Shown in pieces: positions 23,964 through 31,566 of a stretch of 57,841 nt of DNA (its first letter is position 1; every line of letters begins with the position of its first letter). The DNA lies in assembly GCA_027717985.1 (NCBI GenBank), contig JALLOO010000005.1, positions 1-57,841 of the forward strand, in the 5' to 3' direction. Both the position numbers and the translations under genes were made by a program. This DNA comes from Patescibacteria group bacterium AH-259-L05. GTDB lineage: Bacteria; Patescibacteriota; Patescibacteriia; UBA2591; UBA6264. Below the pieces are notes generated by a model. The model was not told the DNA's origin, searched no databases, and saw only the letters and a program-made list of their open reading frames with translations.

Positions 23964-25228
23964 AAACGCTTCACGCTTAGTTTTTTAAAAACATAATCCA
24001 TCATTGTATCTACCTTACATTCCCAATCTTCTTGTTTTGCGCGTTCAATTCTTTTTTTCTGTAATTCTATTGTATCAGATTTCATGGATAGATCAATCTT
24101 ATTACTAAAATCGTTATAATCTTTTGCAATATATAGATAATCAGAAAAACGTGCGGTATCATACGTTGCCGTGCTTATCACTGGCTTACCAAGGGTAAGA
24201 TACTCAAGCATTTTTAGCGAATACGTGTATTTAATAAACACATCAAGTTTATGAGGAATAATGCATAGATCAAACTGTTTTATATATGCGGGAACAAGGG
24301 TATATGGTTTTCTGCCTAAAAAATACACATTGGTATACGATTTTAACTTTTTAATTGCAGCTTCTTTCCAAACCGGACCAACAAATACAAATGACTTATC
24401 TTTATGTTTGCTTGCAATATATTCAATTAAGTCAATGTCGGCCCGGTTTTGAATCGTACCAACATAGCCAACAATTGGCCTGGGAATCCCTTTTATATCA
24501 TCTATGCGGTCCGACTGCATAGATTGTGTGTTGGTAGTAAAATGATCTACATCAATACCGTTGGGAACCCAATGTATATCTTTTTCTCTTCCCAACATGC
24601 CAAAAAAATCAATTAATGGTTCTGCTACGGTAAAAATTAAATTACTTTTATCAGCTATGGTTTGATAATTTTTACCCAATACGTTTTTAAAATTAACAAA
24701 TGAAGGATGTTCAATCCAATTATCAACTGCATCAAAAACCGTACAATCTGATTTTATACCATCTCCGCCCGAGGCGAGACCTCGCCCCTCTGGGGCGGAA
24801 AAGTAATTAACAAACATAGGAAAATATGACCACACCACGCTTACCAAGTCCGACCTGCCCGTCCGGCAGGCGGGCCGGGTAGGACTTATTTTCCCTAAAA
24901 CCTTGTTAACTTTTTTAATGACTAACTTGTGTGAAAAAATCGAATCAATGGTTGAGAATATATAGAGTTCTGCTGAATAATCATCTATTTTAGTACACTT
25001 CGTGGTCAAATCTCTGTATATAACTTCGCCATGAGAAGCGTGTATAATATTTTCCCCATAATTTCGTATAGCCCGCTTATAACCAAACGGTAAAAAATCA
25101 ATTGCAATAATACGCGCAACTGATGAATGCTGTAACAGATTATTAAAAATGTGATAGTTTCGATTAACCACGCCCTTTTCCCACTCAGTATAGTTAGACA
25201 TATTAAACATGACTATTTCTAACATCAT
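23960..25228 (-). CDS. GT4-type glycosyltransferase with two palindrome-derived inserts
   Basis: 422 aa, GT-B fold. The C-terminal half has the GT1/4 pattern: IVGYVGTIQNRADIDLIEYI, FVGPVW, YFLGRKPY, and the donor-site region LKMLEYLTLGKPVISTAT. The N-terminal half is interrupted by two GC-rich palindromes read in frame, at about residues 114-129 (PTRPACRTGRSDL) and 144-161 (APEGRGLASGGDG). Both lie in a variable region before TVFDAVDNW. It overlaps both operon neighbours by 4 bp. Confidence 0.85.
   Translation of the reverse strand: MMLEIVMFNMSNYTEWEKGVVNRNYHIFNNLLQHSSVARIIAIDFLPFGYKRAIRNYGENIIHASHGEVIYRDLTTKCTKIDDYSAELYIFSTIDSIFSHKLVIKKVNKVLGKISPTRPACRTGRSDLVSVVWSYFPMFVNYFSAPEGRGLASGGDGIKSDCTVFDAVDNWIEHPSFVNFKNVLGKNYQTIADKSNLIFTVAEPLIDFFGMLGREKDIHWVPNGIDVDHFTTNTQSMQSDRIDDIKGIPRPIVGYVGTIQNRADIDLIEYIASKHKDKSFVFVGPVWKEAAIKKLKSYTNVYFLGRKPYTLVPAYIKQFDLCIIPHKLDVFIKYTYSLKMLEYLTLGKPVISTATYDTARFSDYLYIAKDYNDFSNKIDLSMKSDTIELQKKRIERAKQEDWECKVDTMMDYVFKKLSVKRL
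24764..24799. repeat. GC-rich palindrome inside the GT4 gene (copy 1)
   Basis: Nested inverted repeats TCCGCCC/GGGCGGA and GGCGAG/CTCGCC, GC content far above the surrounding gene. Confidence 0.8.
24846..24887. repeat. GC-rich palindrome inside the GT4 gene (copy 2)
   Basis: AAGTCC/GGACTT ends enclosing CCTGCC/GGCAGG. The CCTGCCCG..GGCAGGCGGG unit is a common type of dispersed repeat in Parcubacteria. Confidence 0.8.
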
Positions 25229-26670
25229 AACTTTGAATGCTTAAAACGAATAAGACTTTTAAGAAATACAATATCATCTTTATTAATCAGCCCCATTATA
25301 TATGAAACACCAAAATATACCAATGCACCAATCATTGTCGCAACAAGTACATGAACCATATCTTTTATGATTAATAACACTCCGCCCATAACCAATGCTG
25401 CGGTAAAAATAAGGATAAATTTTTTTGCGAAATAATTCATATCAAGGGCAACAACTTTTTTTACCCAATACAGCTCCATACCAATCAGTAGTGCAAAACT
25501 TATCAAAACCGCAGCTGCAGCACCTGTATGAAACCATACCGGAATAAATACAAGGTTAAGGATAATAAAGATAACCGCGCCAATTCCATGAATCATCGTA
25601 TTTATTTTTTGCATCTCAACTGCATTTAAAAATACGCCCATAACATAATCTAAAAACATAAACGGAATCGCTAACGCAAACAACATTAATGCAGAAACTG
25701 CAGGCACATACTCAACCCCATAAATAAATACAATAATAGGACGCGCCAATGCAGTAATACCGAATATCAAAGGAATGCCAATAAGAAGTAAATAAAATAT
25801 GCCTTTGTGAAATAGTTGAGATAAAGTGCTTTTTGAACGGACAAAGTAATAGCTAAACGCGGGATAAAGCGCTGTGCTCATTGATCCAGCGACCAAAAGT
25901 AAAAATCCAAAACCTAATTTTTGCGCTGCCGTATAGTAGCCAACATAAATATCTTTCGTTAAATAGGATAGTAAAATCGTATCAATCGTGGCATAGAGTT
26001 TGCCAAACATAACTGCAATAAAAAAAGGCCATGAAAGGCCTAATAATGCTTTTAATACCTTTATATTAAAGCGTGGTTTAGGCAGCAATCCTAACTTTTT
26101 TTTCAAAAATAATGCTGCATTTCCCACATATGAAATACTCCCAACAATAAGGGGTATAACCATTAAAACAAGCGGCGCGCCTAATGCCATTAATATTACT
26201 CCTACAATTAACATTGTTGTTTTATGCGCCACAATCCCAATGCTTTCAAATTTTAAATTTAAATGACCACGAAAAACAGAATACATACACAGCGCTAATG
26301 AATCAAGTAATATAAATAATCCACTCAAGTACACCAATGCTTTGGTCGTGGATGGATAATTGAGGACATTTATAAGAACAGAAACTAATATCAAAACAAA
26401 TATGCCTGCTACGATATTAAATCCAAACACGGCACTAAAATATTTTTTTGTCCTTGATTTATTTCTGGCAATCTCCCGATTGAGTACTGGGAACAAGCCA
26501 AAATCGATCAATGCTGAAAACAGCGTAACAAATGAAATAGCAAAGGTATATTTTCCAAAATTCTCTGCGCCTAAATATCGTGCAAGGAGAATAAAATAAA
26601 AAAGCGCTATCACTTTTTGATAGATATAGGCAATCAAAAGATAGGCCGTATTTTTTGCCGTTGAAACCAT
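25225..26670 (-). CDS. Wzx-type flippase (polysaccharide biosynthesis protein)
   Basis: 481 aa with about 14 transmembrane helices in the MOP exporter arrangement. The N-terminus shows ARYLGAENFGKYTFAISFV and the typical LIDFGLFPVLNREIARNK between helices 1 and 3, the hallmark of the Wzx/RfbX (PF01943) family. It would move undecaprenyl-linked oligosaccharide across the membrane. It is the second gene of the operon, 11 bp after prs, and overlaps the GT4 gene by 4 bp. Confidence 0.9.
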   Translation of the reverse strand: MVSTAKNTAYLLIAYIYQKVIALFYFILLARYLGAENFGKYTFAISFVTLFSALIDFGLFPVLNREIARNKSRTKKYFSAVFGFNIVAGIFVLILVSVLINVLNYPSTTKALVYLSGLFILLDSLALCMYSVFRGHLNLKFESIGIVAHKTTMLIVGVILMALGAPLVLMVIPLIVGSISYVGNAALFLKKKLGLLPKPRFNIKVLKALLGLSWPFFIAVMFGKLYATIDTILLSYLTKDIYVGYYTAAQKLGFGFLLLVAGSMSTALYPAFSYYFVRSKSTLSQLFHKGIFYLLLIGIPLIFGITALARPIIVFIYGVEYVPAVSALMLFALAIPFMFLDYVMGVFLNAVEMQKINTMIHGIGAVIFIILNLVFIPVWFHTGAAAAVLISFALLIGMELYWVKKVVALDMNYFAKKFILIFTAALVMGGVLLIIKDMVHVLVATMIGALVYFGVSYIMGLINKDDIVFLKSLIRFKHSKL

Positions 26671-26681
26671 AATCTATTTTG

Positions 26682-27653
26682 TTAGTCAAAAAGAGCAGAT
26701 AATGATCCTCCGGAATAAGTACGACGAATTGCTTCGGCGAAAACACTCGCCAAAGAAATAACCCGTAACTTCTTGGAGTCTTCGACTTCCTTTTTTAAGG
26801 GAATAGTATCGCTCACTGCCAACCATTCTAGAGGAGAGTTATTAATCCTCTCAATAGCCGAGCCAGATAGAACAGGATGGGTGGCCATAGCAAAAATCTT
26901 TTTGGCTCCGTTTTTCGCAAGAGCCTCAGCTCCACCAGTAATTGTCCCAGCCGTATCAATTAAATCGTCAAGTATAATGCAGTATTTACCTTTAACTTCG
27001 CCTATGATATTTAAAACTTCTGCTCGATTTGGTTGCGGACGTCTTTTGTCAATAATAGCAATTGGCGTTTTTAGACGTTGGGCATAAGAACGGCACATCT
27101 TAGCAGCACTTACATCTGCCGCCACAAAAACTACATTGTCTAATCGATCCGTAAATTCATCCTTGATAAACTTCATAAAAGTAGGTCTGGCATAGATATG
27201 ATCTGAGGGTATTTTAAAAAATCCAGGAATAGCTGCTGTATGAAGATCACAGAATAAAATCCTGGTCGGCAATTGTGACTCAATCGCATCAGCCACCACT
27301 CTGGCAGAGATTGGAACCCGGGGCTTATCCTTTCTGTCCTGCCGAGCATAACCATAATAAGGGACAATCACGGCTATTTTTTCAGCTGATGATCCGCGAG
27401 CCGCATCTATTAAAAGCATTAATTCAATTAAATAAGCATCATCTGGTCCTGTGCTTTGAATAATAAAGACACATTTGTTCCTGATATTTTCTTGAAGCTG
27501 AATTTGATGTTCGCCATCAGAAAATCTCTCCCGTAAAACCTTGCCTAACTCAATGCCCAATATTCGGCACACTTTTTCTGCTAAATCATCAGCTGAACTA
27601 CCGGCAAATACTTTGATGTTATTTTTCAGATCACTAAAGGTTTTTGTAGTCAT
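26682..27653 (-). CDS. prs: Ribose-phosphate pyrophosphokinase
   Basis: 323 aa, full length. FSDGEHQIQLQENIRNK near the N-terminus, the flexible loop YYGYARQDRKDKPRVPISA, the catalytic/Mg region DLHTAAIPGFF, and the PRPP loop CIILDDLIDTAGTI are all present. It makes PRPP from ribose-5-phosphate and ATP. It is the first gene of the glycan operon, which is unusual company for prs. Confidence 0.95.
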   Translation of the reverse strand: MTTKTFSDLKNNIKVFAGSSADDLAEKVCRILGIELGKVLRERFSDGEHQIQLQENIRNKCVFIIQSTGPDDAYLIELMLLIDAARGSSAEKIAVIVPYYGYARQDRKDKPRVPISARVVADAIESQLPTRILFCDLHTAAIPGFFKIPSDHIYARPTFMKFIKDEFTDRLDNVVFVAADVSAAKMCRSYAQRLKTPIAIIDKRRPQPNRAEVLNIIGEVKGKYCIILDDLIDTAGTITGGAEALAKNGAKKIFAMATHPVLSGSAIERINNSPLEWLAVSDTIPLKKEVEDSKKLRVISLASVFAEAIRRTYSGGSLSALFD

Positions 27654-27740
27654 ATAAATTTATTAAATTAAAATTTCTCAATTAGATTGTAGGGTTATTT
27701 TTACTACTAAATTATGACAGATTTAGGAATTTATTCAAAT

Positions 27741-27768
27741 AAAAAAAACGGGAGATTCTCGTTTTTTT
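27741..27768 (-). terminator. Terminator of rpsI
   Basis: AAAAAACG, G bulge, GAG, ATT loop, CTCGTTTTTT; it lies 80 bp after the rpsI stop on the minus strand. Confidence 0.7.
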
Positions 27769-27850
27769 AGTGACTATAATATAATTATTAAATAAAAACT
27801 CTTCTTAGTGTTTCTATATACTCCAAAACTCTCTGAGAAAGTAAATGAAT

Positions 27851-28444
27851 CTACCTCTTCTGCCACTGAGGAGCGCGGCGGGCGCGTTTGAGTCCTGGTT
27901 TTTTTCGTTCTTTTTTTCGCGGGTCGCGCTTTAAGTATCCGGCTGTTTTTAGCGACTTTCGCCACTCTGGATTAAATAAAACCAATGCACGCGCAATACC
28001 TAGCCGCACTGCTTCAGCTTGCCCTCGTATGCCGCCGCCATGAGCCCTTATTCTAAAGGTAAATTTTTTATCTTGTCTTAATAGAACAAGCGGGGCAACC
28101 ACTGACTTTTGCAGCTCAAATACAGGAAAATAATCTTTTATACTCCTTTTATTAATAGAAATTTCTCCTTTCCCATGACTAAAAAACTGCACTCGTGCGA
28201 TAGAAGATTTTCTTTTTCCGGTAGCCCAAATTTCTTTTTTCTCAATTTTTTTAACAATTGGTTTGGCTGCTGATTTTTTAACAGGAGGTTTTTTAACAGA
28301 TTTCTTTGTTACAACCTTCTCTACTGTTTTCTTTGCCACCGGCTTGGTAGTCTTTTTTACCGGCTTCTTGGTCGCTCGCTTGGCTACCGGCTTTTTTGCC
28401 GGCTCTTTTGTTATTTTTTTCGCTGTTGATTTCTTAGTTGGCAT
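27851..28444 (-). CDS. rpsI: Ribosomal protein S9 with long Lys/Ala/Pro-rich N-terminal tail
   Basis: The S9 domain runs from about residue 71 (EIWATGKRKSSIARVQFF) through RAHGGGIRGQAEAVRLGIARAL to the basic C-terminal tail ending PQWQKR, in place of the common PQYSKR. Residues 1-70 are a low-complexity, strongly basic tail built of AKK/PVKK/TKK units, similar to histone H1 tails. The gene stands alone: rplM, usually just upstream of rpsI, is absent. ATG lacks a strong Shine-Dalgarno. A shorter start within the tail is possible, but none has a better ribosome site. Confidence 0.95.
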   Translation of the reverse strand: MPTKKSTAKKITKEPAKKPVAKRATKKPVKKTTKPVAKKTVEKVVTKKSVKKPPVKKSAAKPIVKKIEKKEIWATGKRKSSIARVQFFSHGKGEISINKRSIKDYFPVFELQKSVVAPLVLLRQDKKFTFRIRAHGGGIRGQAEAVRLGIARALVLFNPEWRKSLKTAGYLKRDPRKKERKKPGLKRARRAPQWQKR

Positions 28445-28525
28445 ATAATCTTTGAAATTAATTAATCGAAATTAGAAACTTGTAATAGTTATAGTAACAG
28501 GTTATTTTTTTTTGACAATACAAAA

Positions 28526-28554
28526 AGCCGGGAAAATATCTTATTTTCTCGGCT
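28526..28554 (-). terminator. Rho-independent terminator
   Basis: A 13-bp stem AGCCGGGAAAATA/TATTTTCTCGGCT (one G-T pair), then TTTTTG on the minus strand. Confidence 0.9.
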
Positions 28555-28567
28555 CTATGACTATTGT

Positions 28568-28936
28568 CTAACAAGCAAATTCAAAGCCTCGAGGCAATGG
28601 ACTCCGCTCTATTTTGGGAAAATAAGACGGCTCAATATTTAACCATGCACGAAGCCTTGATCCTGATTCAATAGTGCTGTAATACGTGATGATAGCCTCC
28701 CTTTCTTTCCGTCTAAACCACAGCAAGTAACGGGGCTTGAACCAGTTTGACAACTCAACCATATGCAAGGTGGTATTGTGAGACCTCTTTAACATGTGGA
28801 AAAAGTCAAGTCTTCTCATATCAACAAGATATATTAAAGAGGTGCCATCATTATTTTTCTCAACAATCCTTTTGCCGAACCGCAGCAAATAATTTTTCGC
28901 TACATGTTCTTCCTGATTTTCTGCTAATGTCTTCAT
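28568..28936 (-). CDS. Hypothetical protein, 122 aa
   Basis: No family recognised. It is rich in Arg, Phe and Trp (KPRYLLWFRRKEREAIITYY), suggesting a basic, possibly nucleic-acid-binding small domain. ATG follows GAAAGGAGAAATA. It lies 29 bp downstream of the first member of the tandem paralog family and likely shares its promoter at 29353. Confidence 0.72.
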   Translation of the reverse strand: MKTLAENQEEHVAKNYLLRFGKRIVEKNNDGTSLIYLVDMRRLDFFHMLKRSHNTTLHMVELSNWFKPRYLLWFRRKEREAIITYYSTIESGSRLRAWLNIEPSYFPKIERSPLPRGFEFAC

Positions 28937-28965
28937 TATTTCTCCTTTCTATCAAACAAATATGG

Positions 28966-29322
28966 TTAACGATAGAGCTGAGAAGCGCACTTTGGACAAG
29001 AAGCTAAATGATAAGCATCAGACTCCAATTGCCTTAAATCACGACGCGTAGGCATATCACCGGGGCCAAACGATGCTGGACCAACAGGACTTGAAAAGAT
29101 CAATTCAAGCGTTCTTCCAGACCATCCCCTAAAACTCTCTTCATGTCTTGCCATTTCTCTATTCTCTAATTCCTCAACCAGAGAATAATATGCATCGGCA
29201 AACATCTCTCGCTTGTCTTTATCCATCCTAGTGATTATCCTTGAAAGATTTTCGATGTAAGCCTGCTGCCGCTGTTTTTGTAAAGCTTCCAACAATTCTC
29301 CAGCCATTCTATCCTTAGTCAT
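28966..29322 (-). CDS. Tandem paralog family member 1, 118 aa
   Basis: All-helical protein. It shares with the two following genes the layout: start MTKxxx, LLEALQKQRQQAYIENLSRI, then an Asp-rich turn, FADAYYSLVEELENREMAR, F-x-G/S segment and a Ser-rich end. It differs in ending with CPKCASQLYR, a half zinc ribbon. ATG follows AATAGGAGGAATAAGC. The fold resembles the DUF2059-like protein at 11574. Function unknown. Confidence 0.75.
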   Translation of the reverse strand: MTKDRMAGELLEALQKQRQQAYIENLSRIITRMDKDKREMFADAYYSLVEELENREMARHEESFRGWSGRTLELIFSSPVGPASFGPGDMPTRRDLRQLESDAYHLASCPKCASQLYR

Positions 29323-29352
29323 TGCTTATTCCTCCTATTATTGATTATCTTT

Positions 29353-29381
29353 ATTCTATCACATTTTTTTACTTTTGTCAA
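29353..29381 (-). promoter_or_regulatory. Sigma-70 promoter (copied module)
   Basis: TTGACA (29376-29381), 17 bp, TAGAAT (29353-29358). The spacer and the following TAAAGATAATCA match the promoter at 29811-29839. Confidence 0.88.
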
Positions 29382-29422
29382 TATGTCAAAATGTAAAAGC
29401 CACACATATCAGATAACAAAAA

Positions 29423-29447
29423 TTGATGAGGTTATCAACCTCATCAA
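29423..29447 (-). terminator. Terminator overlapping a stop codon
   Basis: TTGATGAGGTT-ATC-AACCTCATCAA, 11-bp stem, followed by TTTTTG on the minus strand; the stem contains the TGA stop of the 113-aa gene. Confidence 0.88.
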
Positions 29448-29785
29448 TTATATCTTCCACGTTTTACAATGGCTTTCTGGGTATCTGTTACCGCTGATGT
29501 CAAAGCTACCATGGGCGGTAGATATTGAGCCTTAAATCCAAAGCTCGAAGAAGTTGACATAATTGCATCGAGTGCGCGCTCCTTCATTCCACTAAAACTC
29601 TGTGAAAATCTCGCCAACCATACGTTTTCAATCTTTTCAACATTCTTATAGTACTCCTCAATAAACTGCTTGCGTAGATTCTCATCAATGGTAGCATAAT
29701 TCGCCGCCAAATGCTCAACATAGAACTGGTATCGAAACTCTTTAATAATTTCCACTAGTTTCTCAATCTTTTCTTGCTTACTCAC
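29444..29785 (-). CDS. Tandem paralog family member 2, 113 aa
   Basis: GTG at 29785 is the start because AAAGGAGG sits 7 nt upstream; the open frame reaching 29875 runs through the previous gene's terminator and this gene's own promoter. SKQEKIEKLVEIIKEFRYQFYVEHLAANYATIDENLRKQF is split by the same turn as in its neighbours. The middle EEYYKNVEKIENVWLARF aligns by eye with EDAYYSLVEELENREMAR of member 1. Own promoter and terminator. Function unknown. Confidence 0.75.
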   Translation of the reverse strand: MSKQEKIEKLVEIIKEFRYQFYVEHLAANYATIDENLRKQFIEEYYKNVEKIENVWLARFSQSFSGMKERALDAIMSTSSSFGFKAQYLPPMVALTSAVTDTQKAIVKRGRYN

Positions 29786-29810
29786 GTTTGTTCCTCCTTT
29801 GATTATCTTT

Positions 29811-29839
29811 ATTCTAGCACATTTTTCTGCTTTTGTCAA
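29811..29839 (-). promoter_or_regulatory. Sigma-70 promoter (copied module)
   Basis: TTGACA (29834-29839), 17 bp, TAGAAT (29811-29816), nearly identical to 29353-29381. Confidence 0.88.
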
Positions 29840-29850
29840 GCTAAATAAAA

Positions 29851-29876
29851 ATTGACAAGGACCTTCTCTTGTCAAT
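29851..29876 (-). terminator. Terminator overlapping a stop codon
   Basis: ATTGACAAG/CTTGTCAAT, 9-bp stem followed by TTTTATTT on the minus strand; one arm contains the TGA stop of the third family gene. Confidence 0.85.
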
Positions 29877-30213
29877 TTGCTATTTTCTGACGTGAAACTA
29901 CTTTTTGAATCCCCATCATCAAGTCCATCAACTCCCGAGGTGTTGGCTCTATACTACGCTTAAACTTGGAGCCAGAAGATGAAGTAATAAGTCTATCTAT
30001 AATGAATTCGTGATAGCGATTAAACATTTTTAAATCCTTTGCCATCAATGTATCCTCGCTCCTTTCAAGTCCCTGGCAATATAATTCGGCAAACTTCTCT
30101 CTCACGCTTTCATCAATGGTAAAAAACTGAGTTTTAAAATGGTTAATATACGCTTGATATCGATTCAATCTAACAATCTCTAGTAAAATCCATATTTTCT
30201 CTACTTTTGTCAT
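29872..30213 (-). CDS. Tandem paralog family member 3, 113 aa
   Basis: ATG at 30213 follows AAAAAGGAGAGGAC. MTKVEKIWILLEIVRLNRYQAYINHF, FTIDESVREKFAELY and DTLMAKDLKMF match members 1 and 2 in order and spacing. The C-terminus is Ser-rich then helical. It is the promoter-proximal member. Residue identity between the three is low, so the duplication is old. Function unknown. Confidence 0.75.
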   Translation of the reverse strand: MTKVEKIWILLEIVRLNRYQAYINHFKTQFFTIDESVREKFAELYCQGLERSEDTLMAKDLKMFNRYHEFIIDRLITSSSGSKFKRSIEPTPRELMDLMMGIQKVVSRQKIAN

Positions 30214-30301
30214 GTCCTCTCCTTTTTTGTTAAAAAACGTTATCTCTTATTTAGAGTAAAACACAAATTGTATGATCTGTCAACCTGTGCAAAAACTATT
30301 G

Positions 30302-30330
30302 TTGACAAAACAATGAGAGCGCGATACAAT
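30302..30330 (+). promoter_or_regulatory. Sigma-70 promoter of the GAPDH-like gene
   Basis: TTGACA (30302-30307), 17-bp spacer, TACAAT (30325-30330). Confidence 0.9.
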
Positions 30331-30335
30331 GCAAG

Positions 30336-30351
30336 GGTATTGTACAATACC
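30336..30351 (+). promoter_or_regulatory. Palindromic operator at the transcription start
   Basis: GGTATTGTACAATACC is a perfect 16-bp palindrome beginning 6 bp after the -10 box, covering the expected +1. This is a typical repressor position. Confidence 0.7.
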
Positions 30352-30374
30352 ATGTTCTTTTGAAAGGAAAAATC

Positions 30375-31508
30375 ATGAAAAAGAATATCTTGGTAATTGG
30401 CACGGGAACAATTGGCGAGCCACTGATCAGCCTTATCTGTGATCTGAGAAAGAAAATGGATATACACAACGTATTGTTTCATAAAAACACTCCCCCGACG
30501 CTGTTTGAAAAAGATGATAAAGAAATAGACATGCGCGGTGATCAGCCACTAGTACAAGGACTTATTGAGCGAGGAGGAAAGCTTTGTGTCAGAGACAAAA
30601 AAACAGCTGAAGAGTTTATTAAACTGGGCTTTCAGCCCTTTATTGTAGGAACTGAAAATGCGGTTGAAGAAGCAGATATTGTCATTGACTGCACCCCTAA
30701 AGGATTTGGTCATCAGAATAAACAAGCGTACTACAAAAAATTTGAACAAAATACGTTAGGATTTATTGCCCAAGGTAGCGAAACAGGTTTTGGCAAGCCC
30801 TATGTATATGGGGTGAGCGATAAAACATTAGTGCCGGATAAAGATCGATACATTCAAGTGTTAAGCTGTAATACCCATAACCTTACTGTTCTGATCCATA
30901 CGCTCAGTCTCACCCAGCCACTCAATCCATTAGAAAAAGGAGATTTTGTATGTATGCGTCGCGCCAGTGATATTAGTCAGAGCGACCGTACTGGCAAATT
31001 TATTGCCTCTCCCACCACCACCTATCATGATGATGACCGTTTTGGCACGCACCATGCTACTGATGCCCATCGTCTTTTTTCACTTATGGGATATGACTTC
31101 AACATTTTTTCATCTGCGATAAAGCTCAACACACAGTATATGCATAGTATACGCTTTAATCTGAAATTTCAAAACAATTTTGATAAAGAGTGGATCATGG
31201 AAAAATTACAAGCAAATCCTCAGATTGCCCTAACCTATAAGGATAATATGCATCAGGTTTTCTCGTTTGGTCGGGACCATGGTCACTATGGCCGGATTCT
31301 GAATAATACGGTGGTACTAACTCCCTCACTTCATATCCGCAAACCCTCTGGCTCTGACGCTGGTAAAGAATTGATTGGGTTTTGTTTTACCCCGCAAGAT
31401 GGCAACTCTTTGCTCTCTTCTATGGCAGCAATTATGTGGTTTCTTAATCCTGAAAATTATAAAGAGCGAATGAGCATGCTTGATGATTACCTCTACCAAG
31501 AAGTGTAA
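30375..31508 (+). CDS. Type II (archaeal-type) glyceraldehyde-3-phosphate dehydrogenase homolog
   Basis: 377 aa from ATG at 30375, which GAAAGGAAAAATC precedes. The N-terminal Rossmann motif is ILVIGTGTIGEP, followed by ADIVIDCTPKGFGHQNKQAYY and FIAQGSE. The catalytic Cys165 sits in VLSCNTHNL, where archaeal enzymes have SCNTTGL. Downstream CMRRASDISQSDRTGKF, THHATDAHRL and FGRDHGHYGRI match the archaeal type II GAPDH pattern in order. It is quite divergent near the N-terminus, and the enzyme could act on another phosphorylated aldehyde. Controlled by a promoter with a palindromic operator. Confidence 0.8.
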   Translation: MKKNILVIGTGTIGEPLISLICDLRKKMDIHNVLFHKNTPPTLFEKDDKEIDMRGDQPLVQGLIERGGKLCVRDKKTAEEFIKLGFQPFIVGTENAVEEADIVIDCTPKGFGHQNKQAYYKKFEQNTLGFIAQGSETGFGKPYVYGVSDKTLVPDKDRYIQVLSCNTHNLTVLIHTLSLTQPLNPLEKGDFVCMRRASDISQSDRTGKFIASPTTTYHDDDRFGTHHATDAHRLFSLMGYDFNIFSSAIKLNTQYMHSIRFNLKFQNNFDKEWIMEKLQANPQIALTYKDNMHQVFSFGRDHGHYGRILNNTVVLTPSLHIRKPSGSDAGKELIGFCFTPQDGNSLLSSMAAIMWFLNPENYKERMSMLDDYLYQEV

Positions 31509-31513
31509 AATAA

Positions 31514-31548
31514 AAAAGGACTTATATTCATTATATAAGTCCTTTTGA
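31514..31548 (+). terminator. Rho-independent terminator
   Basis: AAAAGGACTTATAT-TCATT-ATATAAGTCCTTTT, 14-bp perfect stem. Confidence 0.93.
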
Positions 31549-31566
31549 ATTTCAACTAATACAATA

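Noticed and set aside
27774-27965. 63-codon minus-strand frame overlapping the 3' end of rpsI
   Set aside because: Out-of-frame shadow of the basic rpsI tail with no start signals.
29786-29875. N-terminal extension of the second tandem paralog
   Set aside because: It would translate through its own promoter and the preceding gene's terminator; GTG 29785 has a proper ribosome site.
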